DNA of 64,000 nucleotides from Acanthaster planci (GCF_001949145.1 NW_019091746.1:55074-119073); one strand, 5' to 3'; counted from the first letter of the stretch, positions 1 to 12,558 are shown. Notes: generated by a model from the letters alone, not told the origin. Made by a program: numbers and translations.

Positions 1-162
1 CCTCTGTCAGACTGTAAAAACAAGTCTTACACAGAAATCTTAGTTTACTTCAGGTTTGATGAAGACTTTCCAGATTACGTGTATGGGTATTCAACAGCTT
101 CAAATGTTACAAGGAAAGGGGTGACTTGTTGCCAGAGGCCTTCAGTGATGTGCATATATTAA
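1..162 (+). CDS. Possible 3'-terminal exon of an unrecognised gene, cut by the window start
   Basis: One plus-strand frame is open from base 1 to a TAA at 160-162, giving about 53 residues. The composition looks protein-like (acidic and aromatic residues around the stretch YFRFDEDFPDYVYG), unlike the Met/Tyr/Cys/Thr/His-rich products that chance reading of the TACATGTA repeats gives elsewhere. A CAG at 8-10 could instead be the 3' splice site of an exon starting at 11. I do not recognise the family, and the upstream part lies outside the window. Chance openness of this length is possible. Confidence 0.3.
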   Translation, partial: PLSDCKNKSYTEILVYFRFDEDFPDYVYGYSTASNVTRKGVTCCQRPSVMCIY

Positions 163-918
163 AATTATGGCTACAGTGAAGGAGTTTGAGATACTGGTAC
201 ACATATACGTACGTGTGTATACGTACATTGTATACTGCATATACTGTGGACATATATTACCACAGATCAACTTTAAAATTTATGAGATATTCATTTGAAA
301 ATGTATCCATTCAATTTCAGACAGATTTGCACACGTGCCAGTATTTGTACATGCGCAGCTGGAACAATTCAATGCAAAGTTTGAAGATTCCAATTGTCAC
401 TAATACCAGTAGATGCAGAACCAGAGCAGACTCATTGTCACAAAGCTTCCTCTGTACATCTCAACTCACAAGTGAACATCTTAGCCAACACTTCCCGCAG
501 CTTTTCAATTATGCAAGCCTTTCACTAGTCCTAACAGTCATTCCTGGAGTTGCTTGCCAGCTATTTTGAGTTCAAGCAAATACTGCAAATTCCTCAGATG
601 GATGCCAGAAGATTCAATATAAAACCACAAGTACATGCAAGTTTGTTTGTCTCAGTCCAGTTGAAGCATGTTTGTTGGACAGCCATGTACTCCAGATTCT
701 CAAAGCTGATTATGTACATGTACATAAACATGTACATGTACAAAGCATCTTCTAACTTCTCTATTACTGATGCTCCATTCATTCGTGTCACAATGAAATT
801 TCATCTGTGAAATAATACAGTTCCAAAATCAGAGCACAGCTTCCATTGTCACTGTACATGTACAACCATGGGTGAGTCTGAGTCAATGATAAACAATATC
901 CTGTTCAAACGATCCTGT

Positions 919-1040
919 TCATAGCAAAATTGTCATCAAGATCTTCATGGCAATTCTAAGCTGTCCTATATGTACTGGTACCACATCAGCATTTGCAGAT
1001 GCTTTAGCAGCATACATGTATCTGATTGATTCAGCCTCCA
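919..1040 (-). CDS. Possible terminal exon, minus strand, unrecognised
   Basis: On the minus strand a CAAG acceptor at about 1041-1044 is followed by 39 codons and a TGA (919-921). The peptide reads EAESIRYMYAAKASANADVV and on to MKILMTILL, helix-like and unlike the repeat-derived frames. The codons for Tyr-Met-Tyr coincide with a TACATGTA octamer, so 'MY' may be a footprint insertion; without it the segment would read IRYAAK. The plus strand is also open here but its product looks random. The family is not recognised and no neighbouring exon can be joined with certainty. Confidence 0.3.
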
Positions 1041-4000
1041 CTTGCAGAGATTATGTGCACCAGTACAGCAACCATCCTTCTCAATTATTTGCCCATGATC
1101 CTGTTGATGTCCACGACCTAGGCCTACACATATGTGTATCGCACGTACATTTAGTATACATCTACTGGTACATGTAAATGGACATCATTCCTACAGCCAA
1201 CCACGAAGTTCTTCAGCTTGCCAGGGTAAGCCAATAGCGTTGGATTAATATTGGTTTTCCAGATGATTCCAAGTACACGCACAAGTTCAAAGTTTCAGAG
1301 AAATGCTGACAAGTTCTTCCTTGTCCATGGTGACAAGGCAGCTCAACAGAACTGGAAAGATGAATAGCAACTTATATACCGGTAGCTTTTATATTACACA
1401 CAAGTACATGTACATGTACGTGTAGATGTAATCTCCAGGTACTGGTAGGTACAGAGGTATAAAACTACAAGTCCGAAACAGTGGGGTGCAGTAATGAATG
1501 CTGGCACTTTTTCTCACACTCTGGTGAAAAGTAACCACACACCAACTGTGCCAGCACTCAGCAAGCCTTAACTCTCCCACAAAGGTATCACATTACCATG
1601 GTAACGAAGCAAGGTGACCCAATAAAGTCAGAGTTCATGTGGAAAGAAGCCAACAGAGGGTGGAGTTGTGGTCTAGTCTCTACTGTATGGCCAGATGATG
1701 ATGATAAGCTACAGTACACTATAATATGGTAGATGTACCAGTACATGTACATGCACAAGTACAGTACTAACCAGTGCACATCAACACAGTGGGTTTCTGA
1801 CTGGTCTAATAATAATAAACTACCAGCAGACAACCTTCAACCTTGATGGATTCGGAATCACTTTACTTACTCAGCAAAGTCTCACTCTATCTTGACATTC
1901 ATGTACATGTACATAGATTCTTTGCATTTGTGCAACACAGTGTTTGAATGATCCCCTGGTTCATTATAAATCACTACACACTTTTCAGTCTTTAAACCTG
2001 TTTCTATTTTGGTAGATTTTGTTTCCAAAATATGCTCTTACCGGTAGATATACATGTATGTAAGGGGCTTACTAGTACCAGTATGTCCCATAACAAAGAG
2101 GATGCACAAACAACATCATTCACTGACTGATACATGTGTGAATCAGATACCACCCGTAACCAACAGCAACCATTAATACTGTTTACTAATAACCATTTAC
2201 ATGTATAATGATCCAAATATCCAACAAGTATATGTATATCTACATGTACATGTACATGTACATCCCTGTACCCTGTATATCCCTGTATCAACCAGTACAA
2301 GTACTGTAGCCCCCACCGGTACATGCACAATGATCACAAACAAAACCAAAAAACCTGTCAGACAAATGTTCTTGTAATTTCCCTTTTCCTGTGTTGAGCC
2401 TGCAGATAACTACCGGTAGTTTGGCATGCTACAATACTGTTAAACAACAGGTTTAACAACACTTACAGTACTTTATACATGTTCTCTTACCAACCTACTC
2501 TTACCAACCTACATGTATCAGTATTTAGTGAGCCTCTTTTAAGAGTTTGTCATTTATATTTATAATTTTCCTGATCAGAACAAGGTATGAAAGCATTAGT
2601 GGGCACGTTTTGCAGAGGACACAACAAATGTTCATTAAAGTGAAAGGCAGGCCGATTTGTAGGCAGAAGAATTACTATTTTCTTTAAATATCTAGCCCTG
2701 TACTGTATGTGTGGTAGCTTAAGGATTGGCAAAAACAGTGCATCAGGTCATTGGCAGCATTGAAGAGTGAAGGTGAAGGTAAATGACTATGCACAGGAGG
2801 TATAAAACTGGAGGTATAATCATAGAGATTAACAGCATTGTTTGTCATTCCGCTGCCACAGAGTGCTGGCGTTTAACTTCATGATAGAAAAATCAAAGCT
2901 GAGTGGTAAACCAACTTGTCAAAACAACGTACATGCATGTACATGTATTTATGCATGTACCGCTACATGTAAAGTACCTACCCACTGTACCATACATGTA
3001 GATGTACATGTCATTACCCATGAGAAAGATTCAAGTCTAATTCAACTTACAACTTGTCCCCAGAAAAAGTGTTATTTGTTCCACAGAGGATGTGCACACT
3101 CTTTTAAGAATTCTTTTTTCATCTCTGCGGTAGACATACTGCCAAAACTAATATTCTTATACAGGTATATAAGAAAGCCATTCTTGGAAATAGAAAATTA
3201 ATCTTGTTTAAAGAAAATGTTTAAGAAAATACATTTTGGAAAAGGAAATATTTTTTGAAATATTGAGCAATTAATACTACAAGAAAATGTTTCTTCTTTT
3301 AAGAAAAATATCTGGTTATATAAGAAAGCAATTCTTGAAAAAAGAATTAAATCTTGTTTCAAAAACTACAGATTTGGCAAGAAAATATTTCTCGAAATAT
3401 TGAGCATTTAATACTACGCGTACAAGCACATGTACATGTACATGAATATGATTCCTCTTTTAAGAAAATTACTTTTTTTGTAACACATCTTTTCTTTAAA
3501 TAAGAAAAGAAATCTTGCTTCAAAAAAAATATTTCAAAAACCTTCAGGCAGAATAGAGGGCACTGTTTGGTGCTCTTTTTAAAGTTGTTAAGTGTGTTCA
3601 GTTGCCAAGAGCAAACATTTTCTTAATGTATTTCGTCATTTTTATTCTGCCACAGTTACATGTATGTCCAAAAGTTATGTTCACTGCCATGTTTGAATTA
3701 AGTTACCATAGATTTAGGAGGGCTATGTTTTTGAAACTAATTGTTTCAGATGTTTCAGGATTGGGAAGATTAAAAATTGTTTAAAATTCAGATCTACTGT
3801 TTCATAGTTTGCAAATGTGTTTACGTGTTTTACAGCACACATATTGAACTGTACATGCAAGCTTCACTTGGCATGTCTAAGAGTACATGTTCTCTTGTTG
3901 TGAAACCTGATAGAAATCTACACCTTAGAATTGTCATGAATACATTGTAGAAGAATAAAAGTAAAGCATAGTGCTCAAAAGAAGGTTTTGAAATTCAAAG

Positions 4001-5000
4001 TTTGCTTTCAACATATTCATTCTTTAACATTGTTATCCAAATGTGCAAGGCATGATGAAATGATTCAAATCAAATGTCACAACGTCAGTGCATAGTACTA
4101 TATATGCTGTTTCATGTTTTGGGCAGATTTAATTGTCAATTTTGTCAAATGATTTTGAGTATTTTCCACAGTGCCAATGAGCCACACCGTATTTCAAACT
4201 ACAAGTAATTACTGGAAACAGAACATACATATCCCATACTGTCACATCCCCAGTTACCCCCAACCCCGTGGACATAACCTTCGGCAGTTATTTGCACTCT
4301 CATGCAAAATGAGATACCAGATACAAGACATGAATTATGCCTGGGACTTTTGGGTGTTTGAACTCAATTGCTGCACAATTTAAACTGAACGTTTATTTTA
4401 CAGGGATTCCTTCTGTCACTGCAGCGTTGAGTGGTTACGTTTGGGCAGACAGGAACTCTCGAACTGTTTCATCCCAGAGTAGCCTAGGCGGCACCAGCCT
4501 GACTCTCTCTTGTACACTGGTCTCGAGTTGACCCTGGTCTTGAGTTGTTCCTCAGGTATCTGGCCAGCCCTTGAATTGGACTGCTAGTCCGATACCCACA
4601 GTAGAACCCTACGTAAATGAAAATGCAAACCTTTTCTAAACACCCATCTAGTACATATATTCGACAATGTTGAAGGGTGTAATTATACAGGATATTATTA
4701 TAATAGTAGTTCCAACCACTATCTCAAATATTTACAAAATAGTGACCACTCCGTACCTTGACGCGACTAACCTTTAAAAGTGATCAATGCAATCATAAAT
4801 CTAAGTTCTCTAATACATTTTCGTTACTAAAGTAATCACTTATCTTAATGTAAATAACCGAAAGTTTACTCTATTTCCAAAATAGACTTACAGGTTGTGT
4901 AGACACCTGGTTCCTCATGTTCTTGGGAACTCTTGAGTCTCGTATACTTTTTAGTTCGCCTTGCGTATCAATCAGGGTTTATCTTCACTGATATACTAAC
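1041..5000. other. Non-coding tract with octamer repeats
   Basis: No convincing gene seen. The stretch carries many TACATGTA, TACCGGTA, TACAGTA and TACTGGTA motifs, short (TACATG)n runs such as 2240-2262, and the A-rich direct repeat described separately (3162-3560). Open frames here translate to Met/Tyr/Cys/Thr/His-rich peptides typical of the repeat and are not credible genes. Confidence 0.6.
3162..3560. repeat. Diverged tandem direct repeat, about 150-bp unit
   Basis: A block beginning TATATAAGAAAGCCATTCTT near 3166 recurs as TATATAAGAAAGCAATTCTT near 3317. Downstream of each copy comes the same order of landmarks: AATCTTGTTT, then GAAATATTGAGCA(A/T)TTAAT, then CTCTTTTAAGAAAA or CTTCTTTTAAGAAAA. 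A third, weaker start (AAATAAGAAAAGAAATCTTG) lies near 3498. The second copy carries an extra octamer-rich insert (CACATGTACATGTACATG at 3428-3445) that the first lacks. The A-rich tracts at 6130-6600 use similar AAGAAAA words and may be related. Confidence 0.65.
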
Positions 5001-5091
5001 TAGCTGGATAGTCGCAGTTTCAGTCTCGATTTCAGCGAAATCGTCGAGGCTGGCAAGACGTGCCCTCTCCTCGGACTCTCCGACACAAGTC
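5001..5091 (-). CDS. Possible internal exon, minus strand, unrecognised
   Basis: The minus strand reads about 30 codons containing GESEERARLASLDDFAEIET, acidic and helix-like, in a CpG-richer patch. It follows an AAAG acceptor and ends at CTA followed by GTTAGT, an acceptable donor. If read from GGGACTTG the exon starts in phase 0, compatible with the phase-0 end of the exon at 7675-8075, so both may belong to one minus-strand gene. This join is inference. The family is not recognised. Confidence 0.33.
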
Positions 5092-5518
5092 CCCTTTAAA
5101 CCCAGAACATTTTCTAAAACCCGCCAAAATTTCTACCTACGACACCCTCAATCCTTTTGTTGTATGATCCTGGTGACCCAACAAAAAAGGACTTACTCAA
5201 GCAAGAAACAAGCTATCCAATGGCGTTTGTCTGTTCTTCAAATGAAACTATCTAATTTAAATAAAAATACTACATGGAAACACTGGCCAAATAAAATCAA
5301 CAATTTGTTTCTTTCAACGCATGCTCATGTTACTTAGAATATTTTTGTTCCCATGCGTAAATAAAGAGTTATTTCTCTTGATCAAATTAATCCCACTACG
5401 TGACACATACACTATGCAGCCATGTTAAATTGAAACCCAAAATGGCTGAGCTGATGATTGTAAGGAGCCAACAATTAACCAGGTACATATAAACTTGAAA
5501 TGAAATATGTTCGTTCAC

Positions 5519-5903
5519 TACCTGGGGAGTCAGGTTGGCAAGAAAGTTCTTTCCTCACCTTCCACCTCTGTGGTTCCAGGTTCAATTCCCAGCCCTGTCC
5601 ACATGTAGATTGGGTTTTCAGTCCCTATTCGTAACTGACTTCGTGGGTTTTACCCAGAATAATCCTCTGGGGTTTTCCTCCCACCTCTAAAACTCTAACT
5701 GCTTCTTGCTGTCTCCCCTTTACTGATGTTGGTGAATGTGGGTCATTTGGCGGCTGCCCGAGGCGCCCTTGTATCCCATCGGCTCAACCATGTTTAAATG
5801 TATTCATTGTTCCACGTTTAATGTCTTAATTGTACAGCACGTTTGAACATACTCCTATCCATATGAAATTTGCACTTTATAAATAATTATTATTATTACC
5901 TGG
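5519..5903 (+). mobile_element. SINE, near full length, with TA-CCTGG target duplication
   Basis: A tRNA-derived retroposon. A Pol III B-box-like sequence GTTCAATTCC lies at about 5580-5589, then CCACATGTAGATTGGGTTTT, the TTTTCCTCCCACCTCTAAAA block, and a tail ATAATTATTATTATTA. TACCTGG flanks it on both sides (5519-5525 and 5897-5903), a plausible target-site duplication. The A box is degenerate. Sister copies lie at 12559-12785, 60455-60670 and, inverted and partial, 36990-37130. Its ATT tail resembles the nested LINE tail at 27840-27860, suggesting shared reverse-transcription machinery. Confidence 0.75.
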
Positions 5904-7674
5904 TATTTGTCACAATTTGTTGTGAAAATACGGTACCTGAAATTTAATCCTTGCACAGGAAGACCTTTATTCTGCATATTTTTATAAAATCAACTCTGTC
6001 TTCAGAAAAGATTGTTCCATAGCAGAAAATCTGCATTTCCCCCAAAAATTCTTGTATTGGTATAATTAACATTTGAGTTGAGAAATGTTTTCTTGTTTTA
6101 TATTGGAAACGTCATCTGAACTAACATTTAGGAACAAAATTTTAGAAAAACTCTTCCTTTCTTCTTAAGAAGAAGATCTTGTAAAGGAATTACATGTAGT
6201 TCTTGTACCACCAAAGAAAAACACTGCAGATGGTAAGAAAACCACCAACAAAAAACTTCTTCATTGTGCAAGAAAAATTTTATTAATTCAAGAAAACACC
6301 TTTTCTTCTGTCACTCAATAGAAAATTTCAATGAGAAAATTTTTCTCGCAGATTTTCTTGATACTAGAATAAAATATAAAAAAATTAAATCTTAAACCAG
6401 ATCTTTTTCTTCCACAATAGGAAAAGGTATTGTGCCAATTTTTCTTTGAGTAAAGGGTAGAAAAAATTTTTACTTCAGAATTCTTCAATCAAGAATGATA
6501 TGAAAATAAGAAACAACAGTTTCTAAACATGAAGTGATCAAACCAAAATATTGGTGTCACTCCCTAGAAAAAAAGACTTTTAAAAAAATTTTTCTCCATT
6601 GTGCTTGGTTAGGTCAAAGTGTGGAAGTGATAATCTGGAAATGACTTTGAGTAATCAGAACTGAATGGAGAGCCCATACTATGCACAAAGGACCTAAGGG
6701 GATTTAAGACATCCTTTGTTTGGGTAAAGGGATTTGCTAGGGAGTAAACTACCAACTCCTTTGTATTGGCCATGAGTGACACTATACCAGGTAGCTATGG
6801 ACCTTTTCTATGTGAACTGGTCTACACATGCGCCAAAATTTTTACAAGGGCAGTTGAAACATGGCTGAACAGAAGAACTGGGGGGGGGAAAGAATGAAAA
6901 TGCCTTTAAAGTCAAGAGTTGTGCCTCCCTACATATTTTTCAGGTACCAGAAATATTTTGCCAAATAAAACAACAGCAGCTTTTACCGGAAAGAAAACTC
7001 AACACACGTCACATGTACATGTACCGGTACCAGTACTGGTACATACATGTGTACACATGTACATCAATGTACAGTACATGCAGCTCGCAAAACGAATGCT
7101 TTACATTTTTACATGTGCAGTAGTTGTTATTCAGTAAAAAATAAAATTGACAGAAAAATGAAAATGAGAACAAGACAGATGTACCGGGGGGGTACCAGTA
7201 CTTACATGTACATGGACATTGACATGTGCATGTAAAAAAACGTCTTTTTTGTACATCCACGGAAAAGTCTTACATTGTACATGTACACTGTACATGTTTC
7301 AGACAAAACACCAATCCAAGCCTACCCATACAAACATACACTCGTTAGATGCTTGAGGAAACATTATTTGGAGTAACATTTCTGGAAGAATTCAGCATGC
7401 ATGAACCGGTAGCATCTTACATGTCCATGTCTTGCTGGAGTTGCAACCTTCTTGTTCTCATTTACACATGCATGTACATGTACAATGTACCTACCCGTAC
7501 ATGTACTGAAATGCTAACATAAAGAACAAAAACGAACGATCAGCTTCTAAACAGATATCATTAATTTCAACCTTTCTTGTGGTGAATCTCTGTCTAAAAT
7601 TCATCAAAATCTGCAAACCTGCCTTCTCAAATTTCAGGGGTTTTACAAGTACGTGCACATGTGCAAACACTTAC
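5904..7674. other. Non-coding tract; A-rich zone and octamer chains
   Basis: No gene seen. 6130-6600 is rich in AAGAAAA/TTTTCTT words. 7016-7041 is a clear overlapping chain: TACATGTA, TACCGGTA, TACCAGTA and TACTGGTA, each sharing its TA with the next. A homopolymer run of nine G lies near 6881-6890. Confidence 0.6.
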
Positions 7675-8075
7675 ATTTTCCTCGAGGTGTGGTATATCAG
7701 CATAAATGGGCAAGTCAAATTCATCTGTTGAAGAAACACCAATTTCCTCCAAAAAGAAAACCATACTTGGCATTTCATCATGGCAATTAAGTTTATCCTC
7801 CAAGTAAGCTAATCGATGCCTGAGGACGTTCACCATTCCCAAAAGCTGAATGTAGCTTGGTTCCTGTTCATACATGTATCGATGGTAAGCTGCTGACCTC
7901 ATCTTGTACTTGTAATAAGTTTGTAGAAACGCTTTTACATGGAAGTTACTTGCACTCTGCCCAGACTTCATGTTGGATGGCAAATTAGTAGAGCTTGTTT
8001 TTAAGCTGAGAGTTGGGGCATATGAATGAATACTTCGCTTATTTTGTTCTTCCATTTTCATAGCAAGTTGTCTCA
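7675..8075 (-). CDS. Coding exon of an unrecognised minus-strand gene
   Basis: About 133 codons on the minus strand, ending at GAGGAAAAT followed by a strong donor GTAAGT. The 5' border is uncertain: an acceptor after GAAACAG (exon to 8075) or after GCCCAAG (exon to 8090, adding residues ESPET). The product is convincing: an N-terminal charged helix (MKMEEQNKR), a Ser-rich linker, then a helical region with FLQTYYKYKMRSAAYHRYMY and LGMVNVLRHRLAYLEDKL, and an acidic C-terminal part. TACATGTA at 7871-7878 encodes 'YM(Y)' inside the helical region and may be an in-frame footprint. I do not recognise the family. The annotator's GTG start at 8076 is not a real start; this is an internal exon. Confidence 0.6.
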
Positions 8076-9399
8076 CTGTTTCAGGTGATTCTTGGGCACG
8101 ACATTATCTATGTAATTGGAGACAAATGTCACACAGATGAATGGGACTAATTGAACTGAATGTGCTCAATTCAACAGTAATACCCGGTACATCTGTGGGT
8201 CATTAACTACATGTACCAGTGTGTACTTTTTTCTTCATAAGCAGGACTTGGAGGTGACACACCCTTCTCCGAATGGGTAAAGTTCATTTCACGGGGGACA
8301 CATCCAATAAACAAAACACAGAAACTGTTTTAGCAGCTTTGATGTCCAATGGATCAAACAACCACCGATATCTGGATTATCTGTACAGACACAAGAAGTC
8401 AGGCTAAAGTGTGGCTTTGACATGTACGCGTACATGGAACTCAGATGGGATGGCTTTAATTGTGGTCAGTTATGGAAGGGATCACTTTAATTGTGATCAG
8501 CCATCAAAACTTTTTTTTCAAAGAAATGAAAGCAGAAGTTTGGTGACAACCTGTGGTGATCTTGATTAGGGTAAGGTCTCTTGGGTCACTGCCCATATTG
8601 AATAAAGCTGAAATTTGTCTAAATTTAGCAGCTCTCAGTAGGGATTCAGTCTCTTGTCTCCATCAGTTCCTTTTTCAGTCTGGATGAAACACATCCACTG
8701 CTGATGTCTTGAAAGAACTTTACATTTCAGGAGAAACTAAAGCATGTGCTCGTTTGACTGCAACTATACATGTATCTGTGCATCAACAAGGCAAGTTATT
8801 TTTGTTCTGATGCAATGTTTTCTGCAAAAAAATAACTGCCTGAATAAATTGAAAAAAAAAATCACCAGCTTTGATGTTCTCAGAATTAAAAGAAAAAAAA
8901 ACAAAAGTATCCTCTGCTTGATGGATTAAAGTTTGTATGTGTACATGCAGCCTCTCATAATCACAAGTAGTGTTTCAATCTGTGGCAGCAAAACTTCCTT
9001 GTCAGTGTGCAGAGAATATCCTCCAAGGAATAGTGAATACATATACAGTATGTATATATGGATGGCTCAGCTGCTCCTGCCAGATATTTCCGGGAGATAT
9101 TCCAAATGGACTTGTGTAATTGATCAACCGATTTGCTGCAGGCTCACAATTCAAGCTCCTCTTCTTATCTCGTATGTTCAATTGTTCCAGCTGTCAGCAG
9201 CATATTCTGTAACACTTCCTTGTTTTTTCAGCAATCAAAATACATACATACATAAAGCATTTTTCCAAAGTCGTTTTTTCTCGTTTGGGATGCTTCCTTG
9301 CTATTATTTTAATAAGAATTAGCTTCACAAATCATGTTCACAAATTTCATCTTCAGCAAGTTCCTCAAATGGCAATCCTTTCTGATGAAGAGACAGTGC
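8076..9399. other. Probable intron or intergenic DNA
   Basis: No supported gene. The octamers are less dense here than in neighbouring parts, and the stretch is AT-rich with several A runs (8840-8910). Plus-strand frames at 8933-9322 are open but lack coding character. Confidence 0.45.
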
Positions 9400-9453
9400 T
9401 TAGTAGTGCTTCAACTTTTCCAGGATCTGACTGCAATTCTCATTTATCACAGC
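9400..9453 (-). CDS. Possible terminal exon, minus strand, 17 codons
   Basis: A very good minus-strand acceptor (pyrimidine tract ending CTTCCTTCAG) is followed by 17 codons, AVINENCSQILEKLKHY, and a TAA at 9400-9402. It begins in phase 0, as does the end of the exon at 10602-10692, so the two could be the last exons of one gene, reading EDMRKW then AVINEN. If so, the exon at 7675-8075 belongs to a different gene or isoform. The plus strand is also open across this place (residues SDEETVLSSASTFPGSD), which I judge less likely. Confidence 0.38.
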   Translation of the reverse strand, partial: AVINENCSQILEKLKHY

Positions 9454-10601
9454 CTGAAGGAAGACAAAATAAAATATTTGTTGACGCGGAGTCCTGGCAA
9501 AACAAAATCATTGTTACACACATAAATGTACATTATATGGCAACAGAATTACAGAACTTTTCATTCCATATTTTACTGGCAAATGTTGTGAACTGGTACA
9601 TGTACACCAACTTCTTACAAGTGATTTATACTTTGTAAAAGTGAAACAGTAATATCCATCTGTACAGTACATATAATGATGTGTATGTCAACTACATGTA
9701 GGAAACTTTTCATGACTGCTGACCAATTCCACTTTACAGGTACATCCCTGAGGGCCAAATAACCCAACCCTTTTGGGTCTTTTGTTGGATTATTTTCTTT
9801 GAAGTCTATTGTGCATGGCTTGTGGCTTGGACACTTTAAATATGAAAGGCTCACTGGATAAAACTACTGTAAGACACCTTACTAGTCTCAAAATATTTGG
9901 CATTCCTAGGAGCCTTTTCCATTGTTCAGTTGTGCATACATATACATGTATAAATATACTATATATTGTAAATGTTTGAGCTAGAATAAGGTATGGCATT
10001 CATATACATGTATGTACAGGTACATCATAGATCTATGAATCAATTAGGGTTGATTGCAGGTCATTTTCAAATTCACAATACTTTTTCCTTCACTTAAATT
10101 CAGTTACATATGTACCTTTGCGCGTACATGAAATACTGCGTGTGGTACTATCCCATGAAAGCTGTTCAAAGCTTTTGATCTTACAATGTACAGTGTATGC
10201 ACATTCGATAAAATATGACAAAGATGTAATATATGCAACAGTTTCAACAATTAAAATTTTTCATCAAAGAAATCACACAGTCAAACTGACTGAGGCTTAT
10301 GTACATGTACATGCATGTGTATAATGTATGCAAGACCAACAGACAAATTGGCTAGAGCCGTAAAATCTGTGACTTCCAGGACACTGCAGTTTCAAATCCC
10401 CCTGCATTCAATTTCTTATTTCTATAATTTCAAATTTTCAGAAGGAAGAAAACAAATGAAGTGCAACTTTTAAAAATCCCACCGTTTTAACACTGCTTGA
10501 TCATCAACCCCATTGCCATCACATGCACATCAGCCTGTATTTCACATGCACATCAGCCTGTATTTATCAAATAGGCCTAAATAAGTAGAATAGCAACTTA
10601 C

Positions 10602-10692
10602 CCATTTCCTCATGTCTTCAAAAGCCTCTTCATACAACATGTACATCGCTCCAAAATGCCTCCATGATTTATGAGCACAATTACCCGTAATA
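10602..10692 (-). CDS. Coding exon of an unrecognised minus-strand gene
   Basis: The minus strand reads AHKSWRHFGAMYMLYEEAF then EDMRKW and meets a strong donor GTAAGTT exactly after a complete codon. The acceptor may be TTTGGAG at 10693-10699, giving 91 nt, or a little elsewhere. The aromatic, amphipathic helical composition is typical of a conserved exon. The family is not recognised. It likely belongs with one or more of the minus-strand exons at 9400-9453, 7675-8075 and 14210-14339. Confidence 0.5.
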
Positions 10693-12558
10693 CTCCAAAC
10701 CAAGATGATAATGCAGTGACAAATGGGAACTAATAGGCGGAAGCAGGATAAATAACAGTCTGGATATTTAAGTCAATCACAAACTAAATGCACACTGCAC
10801 CATCAAGTTCCAATGACAAACACTAGACGTCCTTGGGTTGAAGATGCCCTGCTCAAACAAGTTTTTAACTGATGTAACATTAACAGTGCACTAACACTTG
10901 TTTTTGTTGAAGATCAAGCTGCCCACATACTGGGCATGCTCTGTGATCCAGATGAAGAAAATTAGAAACTTGAGCATGGAATCCAATAAATGACCAATGG
11001 GCAGTAGTCCAGTACTCAATTTACGATCAGTCCACAAAATCAAATCAAGCTCACAGCTTAAATTTGTGTGGTGTTGCCAGTAGTCATACACTCCTATATA
11101 GACTTTAAAGCAGTGCACTGGAGCATTGTGGTACAGACCACAATAGCCATTCCTTTGTCATGAATTGGCCTGCACTGAACAAGTGGTCCCAGAATACAGG
11201 AATATGTGGGGTTGGGAAACCTTTTTGTGTAATCATGCATAACATCAGTAGCGCCTAAGTACATACTACATACATGTACATTGTACATGTACCAATTGTT
11301 GAACTGTTTGCGGTTAGGATACAGATCCTTTCTGGCATGTGGCTAGCCAGAAGTTGCTGATACTGATGCCGACTGAAACTGTATTATTATTGTACTCAAC
11401 ATTCAATCCTTAAAATCAAATTTTTCTTTCCAAGAAAAAAAGAAATTTAGCAGAACAATCACAAAAACTGAGGTCAGTGACCAAAGTGAGTATACACATG
11501 TAATTTAACATAATACAAAATCGGTACTAACATTAATCGGACTACAAGTACATGTACCGTACGTTACCCTTCAAAAAGTACAGTACATGTACCTGTACAT
11601 TGTACATGTATTTTATGGCATTTTGTTACCTCTATAGAACTGCATGTTCTTGCACCTTTCCCAAGAACATCCAAATTTTCATTAGCATTTGAAACACCCA
11701 AATGGCCTTAAAAATGGTAGAATTAAAAATTAAAAATAAATCACAAATTATGGAGGGCCTGATGTTTCAATCCTTGCAGAATCTTTCTCAAAGGCAAAAT
11801 GACAAGTAGACAAGATAAACAAGCAAACAGGGCCGGGGAATCGACCAGGCATGGACGAATGCAGGAGGACAAAAGGAAAGGTCAAGAAAGCAAGCTGGAT
11901 AAAGGTGCAAGGGGTAAAGGGGACTGCATGAAAGGCAAGGGCAGTAACACTTTTTGTACTTGGACTGCCTGAAAAAATGACACTGCCTACATGTAGTATA
12001 AGGCCCTTTTAAAGATTTATTGGTTAGACTGTACGGTGTAAAACTGTTGATGTCTTACTGACATGAAAGACTTTAGACAAGACTGCACATACAGTACATA
12101 TAAATGTAGAGTAGGGGATGGTTTTATTTTGCATACATGTACATGTACCAGGCATGAAATTGATGTCACATCAATGTACATGTACATGTGTTGTACTGGT
12201 ACTTACATGTACCGGTACATGTATTGCAATCACTTCCCCAAACATGCCAAACCATGGAGGAATAAAACACTGTGTTTTATTCCCCCATGCCTAATCTGAC
12301 TGATGAAAACTCAGGCAAAGTGGAACATTTGAGCTACATACCGGTGTTATAAAAAAAGCAAACAAAAGATACAGTACACGTACAGGTAATAAAACCCAGT
12401 TCCTATATGTACATGTATGGGTAGGCCCTATCAGTATCGTACTGGTACATGTACAGTACCGTGAACCAACAAAATCCAACACAGCTGAAAGAATGCAACC
12501 GGTAGATACAGAACCTGTAGATACATGTACATGTATTATAAATACGCAGTAAAACGGG
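10693..12558. other. Non-coding tract; weak coding-like stretch at 10891-11288 minus
   Basis: Two overlapping minus-strand frames (11094-11288 and 10891-11118) give peptides such as KRFPNPTYSCILGPLVQC and LWTDRKLSTGLLPIGHLLD that look more protein-like than the repeat frames. No splice signals or family match could be assigned, and a decayed transposase is possible. Otherwise octamer arrays (11276-11292, 11578-11610, 12134-12225). Confidence 0.35.

Noticed and set aside
1250-1370. Plus-strand ATG after TTGGTTTTCCAG with 36 codons
   Set aside because: Would need a 35-bp intron to join the exon-like CCAACCACGAAG piece upstream, too short for splicing; no family.
10891-11288. Two adjoining minus-strand frames
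   Set aside because: Some protein-like residues, but no borders, start or family; kept only as a note in the tract entry.
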